From: Alphaproteobacteria bacterium
Lineage (GTDB): Bacteria > Pseudomonadota > Alphaproteobacteria > CAAHEQ01 > UBA3637
Length of the DNA: 42,642 bases
Assembly: GCA_017647405.1 (NCBI GenBank)
Contig: JAGCKR010000067.1
Coordinates: 1-42,642 of the forward strand
Reading direction: 5' to 3'
The translations under genes and the position numbers were made by a program. The first letter of the stretch is position 1. Each line of letters opens with the position of its first letter. Of this stretch, positions 39,524 to 42,642 are shown in pieces. Under the pieces are notes generated by a model. The model was not told the origin of the DNA, searched no databases, and worked only from the letters and a program-made list of their open reading frames with translations.

Positions 39524-39617
39524 CTTCTTAACCGCACCATAAAATAAACTCCCTTTGGGGAGTTTTTTTATTGTTTGGTAACGAAGATTATGGCCCGATT
39601 TTCTAATCTCTTTTTTT
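39524..39617 (+). repeat. Direct repeat copy 2: displaced tRNA 3' end and terminator
   Basis: Near-identical to 39345-39439. It begins with the 16-base tRNA-Leu 3' end, but no tRNA body precedes it; the 84 bp between the copies (39440-39523) show no resemblance to the tRNA. The second terminator (39546-39569) now lies just upstream of alaS. The layout recalls attachment-site scars at tRNA 3' ends or a slipped tandem duplication. No integrase gene is present. Confidence 0.88.
39546..39569 (+). terminator. Duplicated terminator hairpin (copy 2)
   Basis: AAACTCCC (39546-39553) with GGGAGTTT (39558-39565) followed by a T-run, identical in stem to the tRNA-Leu terminator. It would stop read-through towards alaS. 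Confidence 0.8.
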
Positions 39618-39652
39618 GTTGATTTTTCCGTTTCTTATGGCTTTTTTTCTAT

Positions 39653-39681
39653 TTGACAAGTTGTTTAAAATATGTTAAACT
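39653..39681 (+). promoter_or_regulatory. Sigma70 promoter of alaS
   Basis: TTGACA (39653-39658), 17 bp, TAAACT (39676-39681). Leader about 43 bases, with GAGGAA before the ATG at 39731. Confidence 0.7.
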
Positions 39682-39730
39682 TCCGCCGTTTGTAGTATAA
39701 AAATTAATTCATGCGTGAGGAAAAATATTT

Positions 39731-41482
39731 ATGAATATCAGGGACGCTTATATAGAGTTTTTTAAAGAAAGAGATCATGCTCAAATTCCATCGGCGCCAA
39801 TTGTGCCGGAAAATGATCCATCGGTGCTTTTTAATACAGCGGGTATGCAACCGTTAGTTCCTTATTTAAAAGGAGCAGAACATCCGAATGGAACAAGATT
39901 GTGTGATTATCAAAAATGTTTAAGAACCAATGACTTGGATGAGGTTGGGGATACAGTGCATCATACTTTCTTTGAAATGCTCGGTAACTGGAGTTTAGGG
40001 GATTATTTTAAAAAAGAAAGTTTGACTTGGAGTTTTGAATTTTTAACAAAAAGTTTGAATGTGCCGGTGGAAAAATTAGCTGTCAGCGTTTTTGCCGGAA
40101 ATGAAGTTGTTCCTGCTGATGAAGAAAGTATTGAAATTTGGAAATCTTTGGGCCTGCCTGAAAAACGCATTAAAATGTTGCAAGATAACTGGTGGCCGAA
40201 CATGGAAGCTACGGGTCCTTGTGGTCCGGATTCGGAAATTTTTTATTGGAGTAGTACAGAGCCTGTTCCGGAAGAATTTGACCCGAATGATGAAACTTGG
40301 GTTGAAATTTGGAATAACGTGTTTATGCAATGTATGCATCATGAAGATGGTTCTTTCTCGAATTTGCCGAAAAAGAATGTGGATACCGGTATGGGTCTTG
40401 AACGAATCACGGCGGTTTTAGAAGGTGTTAAAGATAACTATCAATCTTCTGTTTGGAAAGATGTGATTGCCAAAATCGTTGAAATTGCCGATTGCCCTTA
40501 TGAAGGAAATGAGCGCGAAATGCGTATTATTGCCGATCATATCAGAAGTGCCGTGTTTATCAGTGCAGATCCGGCCGGTATTAAACCAAGTAATACGGAT
40601 CAGGGATATATTTTGCGCCGTTTAATCAGAAGAACAATTAGATATGCCAAATCTTTGGGTATTGATTTAAATTCAAATTGGGAAGTTGAATTAGCTCAAT
40701 TAATTGTTTCTAAATTCGGTAAATATTATCCTGAATTGGAAAGAAATGCTCAGGTTGTTTATGATGTATTGACAACGGAAAAAGTAAAATTTGGTAAAAC
40801 GCTTGATAACGGGCTGAAAGAATTTGCCAAGATTACTGAAAATTTAACGGATAAAAAGTTAAATAAAGATTTAGCTTTTAAACTTTATGATACTTATGGC
40901 TTCCCATTGGAATTAACGGTTGAATTATCTCAAGAAAAAGGGATTGAAGTTGATACCGAAGGGTTTAAAGAAAAATTTGAAGAGCATAAGGCAAAAAGCC
41001 GTCAAGGAGCAGAACAAAAGTTTAAAGGCGGTTTAGCTAGCTCTGGTGAAACAGAAGCCAAATATCATACAGCAACGCACTTATTGAATGCGGCTTTGAA
41101 ACAAATCGTTAATGAAAATATTCATCAAAAAGGTTCAAATATCACGGCGGAACGTATGCGTTTTGACTTTAACTGTGACCATAAGTTGACAGATGAAGAA
41201 AAATCGAAAGTTGAAGCTTTAGTGAATGAATGGATTCAAGCTGGTCTTGACGTAACGATTCAACAAATGAGCAAAGCTGATGCGATTGCAAGTGGGGCAG
41301 AAGCTTCCTTTATTGAAAGATATCCGGATCCGGTAACGGTTTATAGTATTGGAGATGTTTCAAGAGAAGTTTGTGGTGGTCCGCATGCAACGAATACAAA
41401 CATCCTTGGAACTTTCAAAATTAAGAAAGAAGAGGCTGTTGCTTCCGGTATTCGTCGTATCAAAGCTGTTTTAACAGACTAA
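39731..41482 (+). CDS. alaS: Alanyl-tRNA synthetase, short form, 583 aa
   Basis: Charges tRNA-Ala with alanine. The class II catalytic domain (~1-240) includes PLVPYLKGAEHPNGTRLCDY, GDTVHHTFFEMLGNWSLGDYF and NVDTGMGLERITAVLEG. The tRNA-recognition domain (~250-430) has RIIADHIRSAVFISADPAGIKPSN and GYILRRLIRRTIRYAK. The editing domain (~440-583) keeps both metal motifs, HTATH (~445) and CGGPH (~547). The usual C-terminal dimerisation/C-Ala domain is absent, so the chain is ~290 residues shorter than the E. coli enzyme. A stop and a strong terminator follow directly, so this looks natural rather than a frameshift. With Dtd in the same window, mischarged tRNA-Ala is doubly policed. Confidence 0.95.
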   Translation: MNIRDAYIEFFKERDHAQIPSAPIVPENDPSVLFNTAGMQPLVPYLKGAEHPNGTRLCDYQKCLRTNDLDEVGDTVHHTFFEMLGNWSLGDYFKKESLTWSFEFLTKSLNVPVEKLAVSVFAGNEVVPADEESIEIWKSLGLPEKRIKMLQDNWWPNMEATGPCGPDSEIFYWSSTEPVPEEFDPNDETWVEIWNNVFMQCMHHEDGSFSNLPKKNVDTGMGLERITAVLEGVKDNYQSSVWKDVIAKIVEIADCPYEGNEREMRIIADHIRSAVFISADPAGIKPSNTDQGYILRRLIRRTIRYAKSLGIDLNSNWEVELAQLIVSKFGKYYPELERNAQVVYDVLTTEKVKFGKTLDNGLKEFAKITENLTDKKLNKDLAFKLYDTYGFPLELTVELSQEKGIEVDTEGFKEKFEEHKAKSRQGAEQKFKGGLASSGETEAKYHTATHLLNAALKQIVNENIHQKGSNITAERMRFDFNCDHKLTDEEKSKVEALVNEWIQAGLDVTIQQMSKADAIASGAEASFIERYPDPVTVYSIGDVSREVCGGPHATNTNILGTFKIKKEEAVASGIRRIKAVLTD

Positions 41483-41499
41483 ATTAAGTTGATGTAAAA

Positions 41500-41612
41500 A
41501 TGAAAAAGCGAGCCGTTTGGCTCGCTTTTTTTTGATTAAAAATAAATTGGTTTGATTGTTTAAGATTTTGTTAAGTGATTCTTTTTTTTTAGATATAATT
41601 TTAAAGGCGCAT
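41500..41612 (-). ncRNA. Putative small RNA convergent with alaS
   Basis: A minus-strand promoter at 41619-41647 would start RNA near 41612. The perfect hairpin at 41503-41530, with T-runs in both directions, would end it after about 110 bases. No reading frame of useful length lies in this stretch. It faces the alaS 3' end. Existence is inferred from signals only. Confidence 0.3.
41503..41530. terminator. Bidirectional rho-independent terminator after alaS
   Basis: AAAAAGCGAGCC (41503-41514) pairs with GGCTCGCTTTTT (41519-41530) over 12 bp, loop GTTT. T-runs on both strands. Confidence 0.92.
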
Positions 41613-41618
41613 TTTTAT

Positions 41619-41647
41619 TTTTTAGCATAGATTTAAAAAATTGTCAA
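41619..41647 (-). promoter_or_regulatory. Orphan extended -10 promoter on the minus strand
   Basis: Minus strand TTGACA (41642-41647), 17 bp ending TGC, then TAAAAA (41619-41624), an extended -10 form. No gene follows before the alaS terminator. Confidence 0.45.
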
Positions 41648-41682
41648 GTATTGCAAAACCTATTGATTTTTATAATTTTTCT

Positions 41683-41711
41683 TTGTTTTTTTCTTTTGTT
41701 TATGATATAGT
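41683..41711 (+). promoter_or_regulatory. Promoter of the 216-aa gene
   Basis: TTGTTT (41683-41688), 17 bp, TATAGT (41706-41711). Predicted start near 41718, exactly where the inverted repeat 41718-41736 begins. Confidence 0.5.
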
Positions 41712-41717
41712 TTTACT

Positions 41718-41736
41718 AACTTGAAATAATCAAGTT
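41718..41736 (+). promoter_or_regulatory. 5'-end stem-loop or operator dyad
   Basis: AACTTGA (41718-41724), five bases, TCAAGTT (41730-41736). If transcription starts at 41718 the mRNA would begin with this hairpin, which could stabilise it; alternatively the dyad is a protein-binding site at +1. Confidence 0.4.
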
Positions 41737-41762
41737 GCTATTTTAAATTTAAAGGAGGAAAA

Positions 41763-42413
41763 ATGATTTTTGAATGTGTTTATCGTGAAAAAGAGCCGAA
41801 TAAAGAAGATTTTAAATTGCCGACTGGGGAATATAATTATGAAGCTTATCAACAGGCGTGTAACAAGTATGAAATGAGTACCCATGATTATAAAAAGATT
41901 TGGAAGGATGAAAAAACAGGTCAGCCTTTATTTACGGAGCACCTTCATTTTACAGAGGGACCTTATTATCATGAAAATGGGCAAGGGGAGTGGGCATCAA
42001 CTTATAAGGCTCATTTTCCGATAAATACATGGGAAACCGCTGAAGAAGTTTTTCGGATTAAACAAAAAGCAGATATGGAAAAACAGCCATTTCAACATAA
42101 AATTATCCCAATAGCAGGGGAGATAAAGGCATTTTCCCCAGCTATTCAACAAAAGTGGGAAAATACTCTTACAGAAATCAAGAAAAATGAACCAATTGAT
42201 TTATATCAACAGTTTGCAAAAGAGCAAAAAGAATTTCTCATAAAAGCAAAAAAATGGCAAAAGTTAGAAGAGATTAAAGCGATGGTGCAAAAAAGGAATC
42301 AAGATCCTGTTTGGATTTCGATGAAATTGATGGCGCGTGTGATGGTTAAATCTCAACAAAAGAGTATGGCTCGTGCATTGATTAAAGAATATCTGAATCA
42401 TACAAAAGTTTAA
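41763..42413 (+). CDS. Hypothetical protein, 216 aa
   Basis: No family recognised. Soluble, with no signal peptide. The N-terminal ~110 residues are rich in Tyr, His, Trp and Glu (YNYEAYQQACNKYEMSTHDY, HLHFTEGPYYHENGQGEW), suggesting a compact domain, possibly metal-binding through its many His, though no motif is evident. Residues ~125-216 are helical and Lys/Gln-rich (KEQKEFLIKAKKWQKLEEIK). The ATG at 41763 has a perfect AAAGGAGG six bases upstream, so high translation is expected. It is a single-gene unit with its own promoter, 5' stem-loop and terminator. Confidence 0.75.
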   Translation: MIFECVYREKEPNKEDFKLPTGEYNYEAYQQACNKYEMSTHDYKKIWKDEKTGQPLFTEHLHFTEGPYYHENGQGEWASTYKAHFPINTWETAEEVFRIKQKADMEKQPFQHKIIPIAGEIKAFSPAIQQKWENTLTEIKKNEPIDLYQQFAKEQKEFLIKAKKWQKLEEIKAMVQKRNQDPVWISMKLMARVMVKSQQKSMARALIKEYLNHTKV

Positions 42414-42460
42414 AAGATAAGAAATTGTTTTTTAAGTGTTGATATGATTTTTATATATCG

Positions 42461-42487
42461 AAAAGCTCCATTTTTTGGGGCTTTTTT
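42461..42487 (+). terminator. Rho-independent terminator after the 216-aa gene
   Basis: AAAAGCTCC (42461-42469) with GGGGCTTTT (42477-42485), one G-T wobble, 7-base T-rich loop, then a T-run. Confidence 0.8.
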
Positions 42488-42530
42488 TATGCATTAAAAA
42501 ATGAAAAATAATGGATATTTGTTTTTTTAC

Positions 42531-42578
42531 TTAACGACTTATTTCAAATTTGAAAGTCGGAAATTTAAGGGTCGTTAA
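42531..42578. repeat. Nested inverted repeats at the window edge
   Basis: TTAACGAC (42531-42538) and GTCGTTAA (42571-42578) are perfect 8-bp arms. Inside lie the palindrome TTTCAAATTTGAAA (42542-42555) and AAGTCG (42554-42559), which can pair with CGACTT (42535-42540) instead. Apart from the terminator at 42461 and these repeats I see nothing in 42414-42642. Confidence 0.5.
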
Positions 42579-42642
42579 AATAGCTGGTTTTTTGGCATAA
42601 AATGTTGCTTTAAAATAGGCTATTTTTTGCTTTATTTTTGAG

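Noticed and set aside
39349..39540. A 63-codon minus frame starting MVRLRSAKQK between the repeat copies
   Set aside because: Its start is again the antisense of the duplicated tRNA end, it has no ribosome site, and it crosses a terminator hairpin.
41483..41762. alaS truncation by frameshift with a lost C-terminal part
   Set aside because: No downstream frame resembles the C-Ala region, and a strong terminator lies 20 bases after the stop.
1..42642. CRISPR array, rRNA genes, transposases, integrases or phage structural genes
   Set aside because: I looked for regular spaced repeats, rRNA landmarks and mobile-element protein motifs and saw none.

Overview
The window is AT-rich chromosomal DNA of a Gram-negative bacterium. 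It carries 41 protein genes that I can support and one tRNA gene; there is no rRNA, CRISPR array, phage gene or insertion sequence. Gram-negative status follows from an autotransporter with a C-terminal beta-barrel, a second small outer-membrane barrel, lipoprotein signals and a MurA of the Cys type. The two prepilin-like proteins share a Ser-Gly-Arg-Ser-Met-Val-Glu-Met-Leu leader that I associate with uncultured, AT-rich, gut-associated Alphaproteobacteria (the RF32-type lineage). That placement is inference, not a database result. An FlhF/FlhG pair suggests the cell is flagellated.

Layout. 1-2.2 kb: four unrecognised genes on the minus strand, behind a perfect-consensus sigma70 promoter. 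2.2-4.6 kb: a small heat-shock protein and an MsbA-type ABC exporter (minus). 4.8-9.2 kb: a very large autotransporter (plus). 9.3-13.4 kb: a sugar nucleotidyltransferase, a prepilin (minus), RNase D and an ankyrin protein. 13.4-18.9 kb (minus): a Pro/Gln-rich lipoprotein coupled to a YifB/ComM ATPase; dtd - a 55-residue gene - murA; and an unknown protein. 18.9-22.8 kb (minus): an esterase - second MsbA-like exporter - L-serine dehydratase operon. 22.9-25.9 kb (plus): a secreted small protein - recG - HNH-like protein. 25.9-27.0 kb: an XRE regulator pair facing a 67-residue gene. 27.1-31.2 kb: anmK converging on a LOG - TPR - nupC operon. 31.3-34.3 kb: secA with a prepilin gene behind it. 34.4-36.5 kb: a small membrane protein - flhF - flhG. 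36.6-42.6 kb: rluD, an outer-membrane barrel, a PH-domain protein, a tiny lipoprotein, tRNA-Leu(GAG), a short alaS and an unknown protein.

Together the genes cover envelope building and recycling (MurA, AnmK, two exporters, SecA, barrels, lipoproteins), translation quality control (AlaRS, Dtd, tRNA-Leu, RluD), DNA repair or processing (RecG, ComM/YifB) and polar flagellum placement. Intergenic spaces are short. Most control signals are strong TTGACA-N17-TATAAT promoters and simple hairpin/T-tract terminators.

The most unusual signals are these: a tandem duplication that captures the 3' end of tRNA-Leu and its terminator; two genes (rnd and the XRE regulator) whose -10 box lies exactly six bases before the ATG, implying leaderless mRNAs; a promoter, terminator-like hairpin and ribosome site interlocked in about 60 bp before the ankyrin gene; a possible small RNA convergent with alaS; an alaS lacking the usual C-terminal third; and several unrecognised small genes. 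I did not find a clear new multi-gene defence or metabolic system.
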